The notes: generated from the letters alone by a model not told the origin. Positions 1 through 9,407 are shown, counted from the stretch's first letter. The stretch is DNA of 59,505 nucleotides from Bacteroidales bacterium (GCA_029210565.1 JARGFQ010000019.1:1-59505); one strand, 5' to 3'. Numbers and translations are program-made.

Positions 1-480
1 TTCCAGATGACCATACGTAGCCTTCGGCGATACCACTTATCAACACTTACCAGCAGCATCTTCATGTCTGCCAGCTTAAAGTATTGCACCCAGCCTTTAA
101 TGTACCGGCTGAGTGCTTCCTTCCTCCGGTCATTACCCCAGCCGTTACTCCTTGATGTCAGCTTCTTAATACGGGCTTTCATCTTGGCAACACTTTTGGG
201 ATGTATACGCAGTCTGCCCTCTCCTTTGACAACGTAAAAGGAGTGGCCAAGGAACTTGATGCCCCTGACATGAGCAACCTGAATCTTTGTTCCGCCTCAC
301 TTGTTTGAAGGCAGCGTTAAGGTTCGGCCCTTCCTGCGGGGTGTCGTCCCTCAGTACTACGGCCTCGGCTGACTTCTCACGGTAAACCTTCTTTCGACCA
401 TGACGCATACTCCGTTTTGTCATGTCCGTGAGATCTCCCCGGGTAAGAACGATAACTTTCATCCCATCTGTCTGCTTCAT
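1..480 (-). pseudogene. Group II intron maturase/reverse transcriptase, internally deleted
   Basis: The reading frame starts at 480 (MKQTDGMK...) and carries the normal N-terminal leader up to the RT-0-like stretch AAFKQVRRNK. At about 295-300 it jumps straight into the end of the RT fingers/palm in another frame (KIQVAHVRGIKFLGHSFYV). The group II maturase (GIIM) domain follows, with RYIKGWVQYFKLADMK at about residues 40-60 after the junction, and runs open to position 1. The whole RT core, including the YADD region, is missing, and the two parts are out of frame. A full protein of this class has about 400-450 residues. This copy cannot encode an active maturase, although its RNA might still be moved in trans by an intact copy. 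Confidence 0.85.
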
Positions 481-703
481 TTACCTCGGCTGCTCCGGAC
501 AGCATCGGACTTCGTTTTGTGTTGCAAACTTATCCGCAGCCTTAGGCCTTTTATGAAGTTCCTGTTCGTCAGACCAGAACTTTGCCTCCGGCTTCCTTCA
601 GATCCCACCTCACGGTGGGCACCCTTGCCTTTGGCTAACGCTTCCCACTGTCAGGGCGCGTTCGGGACTCTCACCCTATAGTTATCGCCCATGCCGGGCA
701 CAC
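1..703 (-). mobile_element. Group IIC intron, 5' part (truncated by window start)
   Basis: Read on the minus strand, the element begins at 703 with GTGTGCCCGGCATGGGC, the 5' end typical of Oceanobacillus iheyensis-type group IIC introns. The expected domain I landmarks follow, including CTATAGGGTGAGAGTCCCGA and TTACCCGGGGAG just after the maturase start. The intron lies directly downstream of a perfect 11-bp hairpin (710-736) with only TTCGTT between them. This is the usual IIC target, a terminator-like stem followed by a short IBS. The 3' end lies left of position 1. The RNA landmarks come from memory of the family; no structure was computed. Confidence 0.9.
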
Positions 704-709
704 AACGAA

Positions 710-736
710 GCAGAGACGCGTAGTGCGCGTCTCTGC
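710..736 (-). terminator. Terminator-like hairpin after susD, target of the intron
   Basis: Perfect 11-bp inverted repeat (arms 710-720 and 726-736, loop TAGTG) 51 bp after the susD stop. On the minus strand it is followed by TTCGTT and then the group IIC intron. It probably ended the susCD transcript before the insertion; the T-rich tail is weak. Confidence 0.7.
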
Positions 737-786
737 AATATTAACCAACCCAAATTCTACCCCATCGCGGGGCATTCAAAAATCAT

Positions 787-2616
787 TTACCAACCGGGGG
801 TCTGAGTGAGTGTGTAACCCTTTTCTGTGTATTGGTTAATCTGGGCAATCCCCACAGGTGCAAGATAGACCCTGTCAGTAAAGGCGTCCCTTGGAGAAAT
901 GTTCTCAGGAATATAATATCCGACCATCTCGGCAGCATTGGTGCCGTCATATGTTATAACATCTCCAACTCCGTTCTGGACTTTTAGTTTGCCAACCTTG
1001 GCAGCTATCAGCCACTCGGGATACTCAACCGGGAAGTCGATCCATAATCCCAGGTGCAAATCGGGATTGGTGGTAACATCAAGGTAGGTGAGCTTCTTCC
1101 ACCGTTTGAGATCCAGCAGCCGTGAATGTTCGTAAACAAACTCCATTCTGCGCTCGCGGCGTATCTCCCAAATCAACGGAGATACATCAGCATCACGGTC
1201 GGGGTCATCGGGAAGGTTTGCCAGTGACATAGGAGCGGTTTTTTGTATTCCTTTGTCTGTGGCAACTGCATCCAGCGGCCGGCTGCGTATTGCATTGATC
1301 GATGCGTCAATATCTGCCTGGGAAACAGCCGGGCCACCCATAGTGGCCAGCTCAGCCTTTGCCTCTATCCAGTTAAGTACAACCTCTCCCAGCCTCATCA
1401 CAGGGGCATCGTTGGTATTGGTGTTCGAACCGTACTGGGCCGGATAGGAGCCCCCGTAATAGGTCGGACCTACCCTGTCAATGAACTTGTCAGAGAGAAG
1501 CAACGTTGCAGCCTCCTTCATCGGGCTATCCCAGAAGGTTGCCTCAAAGCGCGGGTCGCGGGTGGCGATCATGTTCGTAAAATCAAACTTGTCAGCATCT
1601 GGCAGTGTCGATGACTGATATACCTGCCCGTCGGCACAGATGAATGACCTGGCAAGCCACAGGTTGCCTGAATTAGGCTGACTTTCGGTGGTATTGGCAT
1701 AGGAGGCAATATGGTGTGTAACACCCAACGCTGCATCATAGTGCCTGTACATGATTACCTCCTTGTTGCCAGCCAGATTCATGGATCCGAACAGTGAACG
1801 AAAATCGCTTGTGAATGAAAACTTGCCTGATTCCATTACGATATCCGCTGCATCCACAGCCAGTTGAAGATATTTCGAAGCCTTCTCCGTATTATTCAAA
1901 TGATACTTCTGCCAGGTGCCTTCAAAGAGCATGAACCTAGATATAAATCCGGCAGCGATATACCTGTTCAGATACTGCGCATTTCCGTCAGAAAGGCGCA
2001 TATTGTCAAGCACATATTTGAAATCATCATATACCGCATCCATGACAAGCGTCCTGTCATCCCTGTCCTTGTATAGCAGGTCAGTTTCCGTATCAAGTAT
2101 CACCCTGTCATAATAAGGTACATCACCGAAGACACTGACAAGCCGGCTGTATTCATATCCCCTGAAGAAACGGGCGACGGCACTCCAGTGATTATAGGCC
2201 TCCGCGGCGAGAATGTTGCCCTTCATGGTTTCGATTCTTTCGAGGAAAAGGTTTGATTTTCTGACATACGCAAAATTCCACGTCGGACCGCAATATGTGC
2301 TCAGCCAGGCAGGAGTTTCACTCGTTGATGACCTTGAAGAAGGAGGCTGGGTCTCAAAGCCCCACTGTTTCCCGGTAGAGGTAAAGTCATCAGAAAGGTA
2401 ATATCCCCTCAGAGGGGTATATGCAGTACCCCATGAATTGTTATACCCTACAAAATAATTGAGGTAGAAACCATGGGAAAACAGGCGAAGGTTATTTTCA
2501 GATGTCCAGTAGTTCTGGTCGTTCATGGTAGTTCGTGACGGCCTGTCGAGGAAATCTTCGCATCCGCCGGCTATCAGAGCTACCACAGCTATGATTATGA
2601 TCAATTTTCTTTTCAT
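787..2616 (-). CDS. SusD/RagB family outer-membrane lipoprotein
   Basis: Surface lipoprotein that caps the partner SusC channel and binds the ligand. The 609 residues start with a lipoprotein signal (MKRKLIIIIAVVALIAGGC, acylated Cys at about 19), followed by the SusD-typical EDFLDRPS. The alpha-helical TPR-like N-terminal half and the usual C-terminal motifs (RLGEVVLNWIEAKAEL, IRRERRMEFVYEHSRLLDLKRW) are present. Length is normal for the family. It lies 12 bp after SusC in the same direction and must be cotranscribed. Substrate cannot be read from sequence. Because genes for muropeptide breakdown stand immediately upstream, a peptidoglycan-derived ligand is the natural inference, but a different glycan is possible. 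Confidence 0.95.
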   Translation of the reverse strand: MKRKLIIIIAVVALIAGGCEDFLDRPSRTTMNDQNYWTSENNLRLFSHGFYLNYFVGYNNSWGTAYTPLRGYYLSDDFTSTGKQWGFETQPPSSRSSTSETPAWLSTYCGPTWNFAYVRKSNLFLERIETMKGNILAAEAYNHWSAVARFFRGYEYSRLVSVFGDVPYYDRVILDTETDLLYKDRDDRTLVMDAVYDDFKYVLDNMRLSDGNAQYLNRYIAAGFISRFMLFEGTWQKYHLNNTEKASKYLQLAVDAADIVMESGKFSFTSDFRSLFGSMNLAGNKEVIMYRHYDAALGVTHHIASYANTTESQPNSGNLWLARSFICADGQVYQSSTLPDADKFDFTNMIATRDPRFEATFWDSPMKEAATLLLSDKFIDRVGPTYYGGSYPAQYGSNTNTNDAPVMRLGEVVLNWIEAKAELATMGGPAVSQADIDASINAIRSRPLDAVATDKGIQKTAPMSLANLPDDPDRDADVSPLIWEIRRERRMEFVYEHSRLLDLKRWKKLTYLDVTTNPDLHLGLWIDFPVEYPEWLIAAKVGKLKVQNGVGDVITYDGTNAAEMVGYYIPENISPRDAFTDRVYLAPVGIAQINQYTEKGYTLTQTPGW

Positions 2617-2628
2617 AGTTCTTAAGTT

Positions 2629-5600
2629 TTAGAATTTAACCTGAATACCGACCGACGCGCTCTTGAATGTTGGAACACCAACACCAGTACGATTCATGTT
2701 GTAATAGGAGCTTCTCCACATCGAATATCCCTGTATCTCCTCAGGATCAATAGGAATTGTTCCCAGATGGTCGAAGGTGAAGAAGTTTTCGAGGGCAACA
2801 TAAACACGTAATCTGCTGATCATTACCTTCCTGGTAAGGCTGGTTGGCAATGTATAGCCCAGGGTAATATTCTTAAGCCTCGTATATGCCATATTCAGCA
2901 GATACCTGGTCTGGGGCTGCATGTTGAGGGTAGTGCTGCTTCCCGACTGATCGTATGGACGCGGGTAGAAAGCATCGGTTCTGTCTTCTCTCCAGAAATC
3001 ACCGGCGAATGCCTGTGGCATGGCACCGTTTGCTGAATAGTAGCCAGGGATAGCCAGAAAGCCATTGCCCCATACTTCACGTTTGCCGACGCCCTGAATG
3101 AAGAATGAGAGATCCACTCCTCTGAAATCAAGGTCAGCACGGAATCCGTACATCCAGCGTGGAGTCGAATTGCCAATGATCTTCAGGTCACCATAATCGG
3201 GATTTCCGTCAGCATCTTCGATCAATCTGTTGCCAGGATTGATATATCCGTCATCGTTCTGATCCACGAATTTAACATCGCCTGGCATGAAATAGAAGTT
3301 TCCTGCCTGCAGCCTTCCCTGTATCGCAACGTTGGCAGGATCAGCAAGCTGATAGATGGTATAATCGGCACTTCCTGTTTCGTTTGGAACCTGAATCTTT
3401 ATCAGGTTGCCTTCATTGTCGTAGGCAAAGTCCTCCGCCTGGAATAAACGGTCGGTTTCATAACCCCATATTTCTCCGTAGGTTTTTCCTACATACCACG
3501 AATCTATACTCTTCGTTGAGCCATATTCGGTGATCTTTGATACGGCGTCAGCAAGGGTTGCGGTGAGAGTGATTCCAAGTCCGTTTTCAAACCTGTGGTT
3601 GTAATCGACCTGGATCTCCATCCCGTTTGTGCGCAACGACCCGAAGTTACTCTGCGGTGCCCTGGTTCCGAATGTTGTCGGAAGGCCCTCCTGCGGAACT
3701 ATCATGTTACGTGTGTCACGCCTGAACCAGTCGAAGGTCAATCCGAGTTTATTACTCAGGAAACGTGCATCGAAGCCCAGGTTGAGGGTTGTGATATCCT
3801 GCCATGTAACTGAAGCAGAAACAGCTCCTGGAGTTGCGAACTGGTACATTTTGGCTCCTCCAAGCAGCCAGTTGTTCTGTGAACCTCCCATAGTAGGGAT
3901 ATAGAGAGAGTTGGAAACCGTCTGGTCGCCGATGGTACCCCATGAACCGCGAAACTTCAGAAGGCTGAGTGCCGGCCTTGCCCAGTCCATAAACTGCTCC
4001 TCCGTGGCTATCCAGCCTGCAGAGAATGAGGGGAACAAGCGCCACTGCAGATCAGTCGGGAATTTTGATGTTCCGTCATACCTCAGGTTTGCTTCGAACA
4101 GGTATTTCTCCCTGAAATTGTAGTTAACGCGTCCGTAGAAGCCCAGCTGTGATTCCCAATATTCGCCGCCGCTTGTTGTCTGCGTGCCGTATGCAAGGTC
4201 AAACTGAGGGTTGTTGTAGTCGATCAGCTGCGTTGTCTGCGACCAGTTATAGGCATATTCATATGCCACCCTGTTCATCCCTGTCATGAACCTGAACTGA
4301 TGATCATCCATCATCTTCCAGTCGTAAGTGGTGTAAAGGTTTAAGGTATTCCTCTGGTCATTCTGGGAACGGCGGTAGACATGATCAGGGTTGGAGCCAA
4401 CGCCAGTATAGGTCATCATGCTCAGCTGGTAGGCCGGCATTGCTCCCGGAGCTGTTGAGGGGACAACCTGACCGGTGTTGTCTACGTAAATCCTGTCACC
4501 ATTCTCATCGTTCTTTGCCACGGCCGCGGTCCAGCTGTTACGAGCCGTGTATCGGGTACCCGGTCTTTTTGTTATATATTCCATATTGGCATGGGTGTAA
4601 TCGAAGTTAATCTTCCAGTCCTTAACCGGAGTGATTACAAATCCACCATTTACACTTGTATAGTTATGCTCAATGAATGCAGTATTGGCAGCACTCATCT
4701 CGTAAACCGGACTGCGGATAGGATCCCCGTCTTCAGTAGTTAAGGGATAGGTTGGTGCCCAGCGATAGAGATAGAGCCATGGGTCTGCCGATGTGGATCT
4801 GGTTGCATAGGCATATCTCTTATTACGCTTAGAGTACATGGCACCTGCGGTCACCCTGAGCCAGTCATTTACATCAGTGCCTAACCTTATCGATCCGTTA
4901 TAACGTCTGAAATCATCAATCTTTGCCGGCTTATTGATACCCGACTGATCCAGGTAACCGAGACCGATATTGTAATCCGTAGTACCCGCCTTGCCGCTCA
5001 ATGAGAAGTTGTGCAGGTTTGTCGGGGTCCACTCCTCTATCATATAATAATAGGGATCGTAGGTTCTTAATCCGATCTTGCGGTTGTTGGCATCAACATA
5101 CCAGTCGCGGCCATAGAGCATCGGGTCGTCAGGTTTGACAACATCCCCCCAGTTCTCCTTCCACTCAACAGCCTTTTCATATCCTTCGCGCGTTACCATC
5201 CAAAATGCTCCTGCCACTGTAGCTCCGCGGCGTTCAAATGCCAGCAGGGCGTATTCCAGTGCGTCAAGGCCTGCCATCTCCATCTTCTTTGAGATGTTCT
5301 GGAAAGAGAGGTTTCCATTGTAGGAGACATTGACCCCCTGATTTACAGCTCCCTTCTTTGTGGTTATCAGGATCACGCCAAAGGCTGCCTTGGCCCCGTA
5401 GATCGAGGATGATGCTGCATCCTTCAGCACTGAGATCGACTCTATGTCATCAGGATTGAGCATCTGGATCGAGGGTATCTCAACGTTGTCGACCAATATC
5501 AGAGGTGATGATCCACCCTGAAGTGAACCGATCTGACCCCGGATTTTTAGGATCGGATCCGATCCTATCTCTCCGCTGGGGATAACAACACTAAGGCCGG

Positions 5601-6045
5601 GCATAGTACCCTGAAGGCCACGGCCCGCATCAGCGATCGGCCTTGCCTCAAGAGTCTTTTCAACATTTACTGTAGAAACCGCGCCTGTCAGGTTGGCTCT
5701 TCTCTGAGTGCCATACCCGACGACAACGACTTCTTCAATAAATTCAACATCAGGACTCATTTTCACATCGATCCTGTTGGATGCACCCACAGGCATCTCC
5801 TGTGAAGCATATCCCAGAGATGTAAAGACAAGCACCTGCCCGGAAGCAACGCTGATCGAGAAGAAACCGTTCAGATCAGTGCTGGTACCGGTGGTGGTGT
5901 TCTTGATTATCACATTGACACCCGGCAACGTCTCATTCGTCGTGGCGTCTGTGACAGTCCCTGTCACGGTCTTGGGTTGAGCATAAATGCTTTGAGAAAG
6001 CATTATTCCCAAAACCGCAAACAACATTAATAGTCTTGTTCTCAT
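2629..6045 (-). CDS. SusC/RagA family TonB-dependent outer-membrane transporter
   Basis: TonB-dependent importer that works with the SusD encoded next. I place the start at 6045 (MRTRLLMLFAVLGIML, signal peptide ending ...SIYAQ) rather than an upstream ATG at 6120, because only the inner start gives a clean signal sequence; this yields 1138 residues. Order: carboxypeptidase-like regulatory domain (about 23-105, TVTGTVTDATTNETLPGVNV), TonB-box-like EEVVVVGYGTQ, plug domain with the SusC signature (VLKDAASSSIYGAKAAFGVILITTKKG, quoted in part here), then the 22-strand barrel ending in ...VGIQVKF. A TAnnTTTG promoter lies about 140 bp upstream, so susCD is probably its own transcription unit, although the salvage genes upstream point the same way. 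Confidence 0.95.
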   Translation of the reverse strand: MRTRLLMLFAVLGIMLSQSIYAQPKTVTGTVTDATTNETLPGVNVIIKNTTTGTSTDLNGFFSISVASGQVLVFTSLGYASQEMPVGASNRIDVKMSPDVEFIEEVVVVGYGTQRRANLTGAVSTVNVEKTLEARPIADAGRGLQGTMPGLSVVIPSGEIGSDPILKIRGQIGSLQGGSSPLILVDNVEIPSIQMLNPDDIESISVLKDAASSSIYGAKAAFGVILITTKKGAVNQGVNVSYNGNLSFQNISKKMEMAGLDALEYALLAFERRGATVAGAFWMVTREGYEKAVEWKENWGDVVKPDDPMLYGRDWYVDANNRKIGLRTYDPYYYMIEEWTPTNLHNFSLSGKAGTTDYNIGLGYLDQSGINKPAKIDDFRRYNGSIRLGTDVNDWLRVTAGAMYSKRNKRYAYATRSTSADPWLYLYRWAPTYPLTTEDGDPIRSPVYEMSAANTAFIEHNYTSVNGGFVITPVKDWKINFDYTHANMEYITKRPGTRYTARNSWTAAVAKNDENGDRIYVDNTGQVVPSTAPGAMPAYQLSMMTYTGVGSNPDHVYRRSQNDQRNTLNLYTTYDWKMMDDHQFRFMTGMNRVAYEYAYNWSQTTQLIDYNNPQFDLAYGTQTTSGGEYWESQLGFYGRVNYNFREKYLFEANLRYDGTSKFPTDLQWRLFPSFSAGWIATEEQFMDWARPALSLLKFRGSWGTIGDQTVSNSLYIPTMGGSQNNWLLGGAKMYQFATPGAVSASVTWQDITTLNLGFDARFLSNKLGLTFDWFRRDTRNMIVPQEGLPTTFGTRAPQSNFGSLRTNGMEIQVDYNHRFENGLGITLTATLADAVSKITEYGSTKSIDSWYVGKTYGEIWGYETDRLFQAEDFAYDNEGNLIKIQVPNETGSADYTIYQLADPANVAIQGRLQAGNFYFMPGDVKFVDQNDDGYINPGNRLIEDADGNPDYGDLKIIGNSTPRWMYGFRADLDFRGVDLSFFIQGVGKREVWGNGFLAIPGYYSANGAMPQAFAGDFWREDRTDAFYPRPYDQSGSSTTLNMQPQTRYLLNMAYTRLKNITLGYTLPTSLTRKVMISRLRVYVALENFFTFDHLGTIPIDPEEIQGYSMWRSSYYNMNRTGVGVPTFKSASVGIQVKF

Positions 6046-6184
6046 GTGATTGGATTTAGGGTTACAAAAGAATCTGGTCAACTTATTGATTTTAATGTAA
6101 TAACTTATCCAAGAAGACATATCAAAGAAAAAACCAATGCGGACACAAACTTCAAAGCAGAAGTCGGAAAAAAGTAACTAAATT

Positions 6185-6213
6185 CAAAGGTATGAAAATT
6201 AGTAATAAAGCAA
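6185..6213 (-). promoter_or_regulatory. Bacteroidota-type promoter for susCD
   Basis: On the minus strand TACCTTTG (6185-6192) fits the TAnnTTTG -7 element exactly. A TTG (6211-6213) lies 18 bp upstream, within the usual -33 spacing. The predicted leader is about 135 nt. The remainder of 6046-6278 is AT-rich and holds no gene I can see. Confidence 0.6.
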
Positions 6214-6278
6214 GTAAAGAAACTCCGCAATCCTGGTCATTAATCACATAGGAAATTAATCCCGGAACATTTTCGGCA

Positions 6279-8060
6279 TCAGTGTTTATTGCCCTTGTTA
6301 TCTGATGCAGTCCTGATTCTTCCTATTGTATACTGTACCGGGGAAGGTTTTTCCTTCTCTGAAACATTGAAGGATTTTAATTCTTCCAGTGATTCATGGA
6401 GGGCATAGCACGACTCTTCGTAACTCATACCACAGATATCGGAAATCAACCTTATGCCTCTGTCTTTAAGCTTCTTGTTGGTAACATCAACCCAACTCAT
6501 CCAGTTGCCCAACACCCTTCCCATTAAAACCATCGTTCCGGTCGAAACCGTATTCAGTACAAGCTTGACTGCCAACCGGTCCATTAGACTGAATACCGAA
6601 CTTTGCGGCAAACAGGAGATCTTATAACCGGCTGCCTCATCGCATGTCCCTATTATCATGGAAGATATGCCCTGGTACTTTTCCGATTCTTCATTGAAGG
6701 CTGCCTTGTAATCTTCATATTCAGACCTTGTCACTTCCAGGCGGCTTATCACACTAACTGCAACATTTGGCTTTCTTGATAAACGTGATTTATCCTCCTC
6801 GTTGCCGATCTGAAATTTAAGGATCTGCGCTATATCAAGCTGTGGTGGGTCTGATATGAGTGCCTGCGGAGCATTCATTTTACTGTACAGTTCCCCGTCC
6901 CACTCAAGACATCTCGGGGAACGGCCCAGGACGTTTGCCCAGGCCTCCGGAGTTTGCATAAGGGGATTCTTAACGAAAGCCCATGAAGGCGGCGACAGAG
7001 TATCGTCATGCTTCCTGAAAGGGGGAAGCATGAATGTCGGAGAGCGTTCTGTGGTGTCAGTGAAGATATCTAGCATCAGGGAATTGCCGTAGTAGGTGAC
7101 CAGTCCATGGCGGCTGTAGGTGTCGTGCTCCATCCGGATATAATCACCAAGGATCTTCGTGTTTTCAACAGAGAGCAGTTCATTTAGCATCTCATTGTAT
7201 GCCCCGGCATAGTCAGTCTCCCTGATATTGAGAATCTTCAGTTCTTCAGCTGAAAGCAGTTTGCTGCAATACCCTCCCAGTATTGATTCCAAGGCTGCCC
7301 CGGCAATGAGTTGCTCTGAGGTTGTGGCTTGCATTCTGGTAGAACCGGCGATGGCCATCGGACCGCAGTACAGATCGAGCACTGTAACACGAGGGTCTTC
7401 AATGGCTTTCCTGGAACGCTCAATATATTTGCAGAGGATATCGGCGGGGTTATTAAACATAAGGAATACTTCGGCACCCCTGTCAGCAGCTTCTGCAAGT
7501 GTGCCCAGAACTGACGAGGTCTCACCTCCCTCGGTTATAGCAACGAGAACATCTCCTTCAGTAACGTTCAGTTCCCTCACCTGCTGCCTGCCAAATTCCT
7601 GGTAATCCTCAAAATACTCCACAGCCCTGATAAGTGCGTAATCGCCCCCCGTCATAATACTGAATACGGAGTTCTCAACATGTTTTACTCTTTCATAGAT
7701 ATCCGGATGATCCTGCCGCAAATCCCTGAAAAAGCATCTCCACAATGATTCAAGCAGGATACTTAAACGTCCTGTGGCCCCACAACCGGAAAATATTATC
7801 TTCTTTCCATCCGAAATAGCTCTTAAACCGGCCTTTACCAGTCTGTCGTATTCCTTACTTCTGAAAATCTTCTCAGCCATCGGATAGATATCCGTATCTA
7901 CTGACAACAGCGTTTTCACTCCCTCGCCGGTACTTTCAGCAAATATCCGGTCGAGGTTGCGGGTCCTGGGATTAGCCTGCTCTGTCGGCAGCATGCCAAG
8001 ATGAAATTGCGTCTCATTTTTCAGGAAGTGTTCAGCCTCCTGACGCGCTTTTATATCCAT
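6279..8060 (-). CDS. Tandem-SIS protein, MurNAc-6-P etherase / GKRP-like
   Basis: Double-SIS sugar-phosphate protein of 593 residues, about twice the length of MurQ. The first SIS domain has FSGCGATGRLSILLES (about 93-108), matching the phosphosugar loop of MurQ (GAGTSGRLG), and GSTRMQATTSEQ (about 238-249), matching MurQ GSTRLKAGTAQ. The second SIS-like half and the C-terminus (about 505-575, NTVSTGTMVLMGRVLGNWMSW, VTNKKLKDRGIRLI) resemble the MurQ tail. This layout is that of glucokinase regulatory protein and its bacterial relatives. The glutamate that follows the phosphate loop is shifted relative to MurQ, so etherase activity is uncertain and sugar-phosphate sensing is equally possible. 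It ends 15 bp before the window's epimerase in the same operon, and a canonical MurQ is encoded at 29798. Confidence 0.75.
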   Translation of the reverse strand: MDIKARQEAEHFLKNETQFHLGMLPTEQANPRTRNLDRIFAESTGEGVKTLLSVDTDIYPMAEKIFRSKEYDRLVKAGLRAISDGKKIIFSGCGATGRLSILLESLWRCFFRDLRQDHPDIYERVKHVENSVFSIMTGGDYALIRAVEYFEDYQEFGRQQVRELNVTEGDVLVAITEGGETSSVLGTLAEAADRGAEVFLMFNNPADILCKYIERSRKAIEDPRVTVLDLYCGPMAIAGSTRMQATTSEQLIAGAALESILGGYCSKLLSAEELKILNIRETDYAGAYNEMLNELLSVENTKILGDYIRMEHDTYSRHGLVTYYGNSLMLDIFTDTTERSPTFMLPPFRKHDDTLSPPSWAFVKNPLMQTPEAWANVLGRSPRCLEWDGELYSKMNAPQALISDPPQLDIAQILKFQIGNEEDKSRLSRKPNVAVSVISRLEVTRSEYEDYKAAFNEESEKYQGISSMIIGTCDEAAGYKISCLPQSSVFSLMDRLAVKLVLNTVSTGTMVLMGRVLGNWMSWVDVTNKKLKDRGIRLISDICGMSYEESCYALHESLEELKSFNVSEKEKPSPVQYTIGRIRTASDNKGNKH

Positions 8061-8074
8061 TAGTATCTTCTGTA

Positions 8075-9214
8075 TTAAATCTCAACTATCCCTATCCCTG
8101 GCCTGTCAGGAAGTGTCACCCTGCCGTCAACCACAGTCATCCCTTCATAAATATCATTGGCTATCAGTAAATTACCATCAAGGTCAGCCCAGTCCACCAG
8201 CGGAGAGAGCTGTGCCGCCGCGGAGACTGCACACGACGTTTCGGTCATACATCCTATCAATATCTTCATCCCCATCTGGCGGGCCAAGGTTATCATCTTC
8301 CAGGCAGCATACATTCCTCCGCACTTCATCAGCTTGATATTGATGCCGCTGTAAATGCCTTTCATGCCCAGGAGCTGATCTACCGTCTGCAGTGCCTCGT
8401 CGGCCACAATCGGTAAAGGACTCCTCTCCGTCAGCCATGCGATGTCATCGATCTGCTCCTTTGGCATCGGCTGCTCAATGAACTCAGCGTGGTTTTCATT
8501 CAGGAAATGGGCCATCTCCAGAGCGTAATTCCTGTCCTTCCATCCCTGGTTCACATCAACGAATATCGGCACATCGGTCACCGATCTCACCGTCTCTATC
8601 ATCTCCCTGTCGTTGTCGCGCCCGAGCTTGATCTTCAGCAGTTTGAAGGCACTGGCCTCCAGGGTCTTCTCCCTGACGACGTCAGCCGTGTCAATGCCAA
8701 TGGTAAAACTGGTAAGAGGTGTCTTTTCAGGGTTGAGTCCCCACAACCTGAACCACGGCTGGCCGAGAAGCTTGCCGGTGAGGTCGTGCAGGGCGATGTC
8801 AAGCGAGGCCTTGGCAGCATAGTTGCCTCGCATGACACCTTCTATATATTCAAGAATATCCTCCATCAGGAATGGGTCACTGAACTGTCCCAGGTCGACC
8901 TTCGAAAGGAAATTCAGCACTGACTCATGACTCTCACCCAGGTAAGGAGGCATCGATGCCTCGCCAAAGCCGGTGACGCCGTCATATTCAATCGAAGTAA
9001 GTACCACCGGAGTGGTTGTCCTCGAGTTTGTTGCGACGGTAAATACATGTTTCAGCTGCAGCTCATAAGGTCTGTAACTCAGTTTCAGGACCCCGCTGCC
9101 CTTTTTCACTGAACTGCCTTTTCTGACAATACCGTCGGATGCATCCGATGTGCATCCGACCATAAGGGCCCCGGCAGCGAGGCCTCCGATCTTGATGAAA
9201 TCTCTTTTTTTCAT
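8075..9214 (-). CDS. L-Ala-D/L-Glu epimerase (dipeptide epimerase), exported
   Basis: Enolase-superfamily enzyme that converts the murein dipeptide L-Ala-D-Glu to L-Ala-L-Glu so that ordinary peptidases can use it. Visible landmarks are the KIKLG catalytic lysine pair region (about 194-198), metal ligands in FVDVNQGW (about 219), EQPM (about 246) and VADEA (about 271), then NIKLMKCGG and the GCMTETSCAV dipeptide-specificity loop. The N-terminus is unusual: MKKRDFIKIGGLAAGALMVGC looks like a Tat-type signal ending in a lipobox, so the enzyme should sit in the periplasm as a lipoprotein, not in the cytoplasm as in E. coli YcjG. The next gene downstream is the tandem-SIS protein (14-bp gap). The leader upstream is repeated elsewhere in the window. 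Confidence 0.88.
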   Translation of the reverse strand: MKKRDFIKIGGLAAGALMVGCTSDASDGIVRKGSSVKKGSGVLKLSYRPYELQLKHVFTVATNSRTTTPVVLTSIEYDGVTGFGEASMPPYLGESHESVLNFLSKVDLGQFSDPFLMEDILEYIEGVMRGNYAAKASLDIALHDLTGKLLGQPWFRLWGLNPEKTPLTSFTIGIDTADVVREKTLEASAFKLLKIKLGRDNDREMIETVRSVTDVPIFVDVNQGWKDRNYALEMAHFLNENHAEFIEQPMPKEQIDDIAWLTERSPLPIVADEALQTVDQLLGMKGIYSGINIKLMKCGGMYAAWKMITLARQMGMKILIGCMTETSCAVSAAAQLSPLVDWADLDGNLLIANDIYEGMTVVDGRVTLPDRPGIGIVEI

Positions 9215-9352
9215 TAGATTATTTGATGTTATTTTATTGGTCTAATGGAACTTACATGAAGAGAAATAATCATTTCCTATTGTGAGTCACTGCTCATGTA
9301 AGGTTCATTCGTTTTGATATACTTATCAGATTGATTGAATGGAACTTGCATG
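9212..9352 (-). repeat. Leader with three copies of a CATGyAAGkTyCATT motif
   Basis: The region before the epimerase holds the motif at 9244-9258 (minus), 9295-9309 (plus) and 9338-9352 (minus). The last two form an imperfect inverted repeat with 13 of 16 positions matching. The part next to the gene (9212-9261, minus) is almost identical to the leader of the GH172 gene at 50438-50488, including the start codon. Confidence 0.75.
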
Positions 9353-9371
9353 AAGAATAAACTTAAATCCC

Positions 9372-9403
9372 AAAGGGTACTGTCATGCAGGCAAGTATCC
9401 TTT
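9372..9403 (-). terminator. Imperfect hairpin after the NlpC/P60 gene
   Basis: AAAGGGTACTG and CAAGTATCCTTT form an imperfect stem 5 bp after the NlpC/P60 stop. There is no clear T-run, so it may be a processing or pause structure and not an intrinsic terminator. Confidence 0.3.
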
Positions 9404-9407
9404 TATA

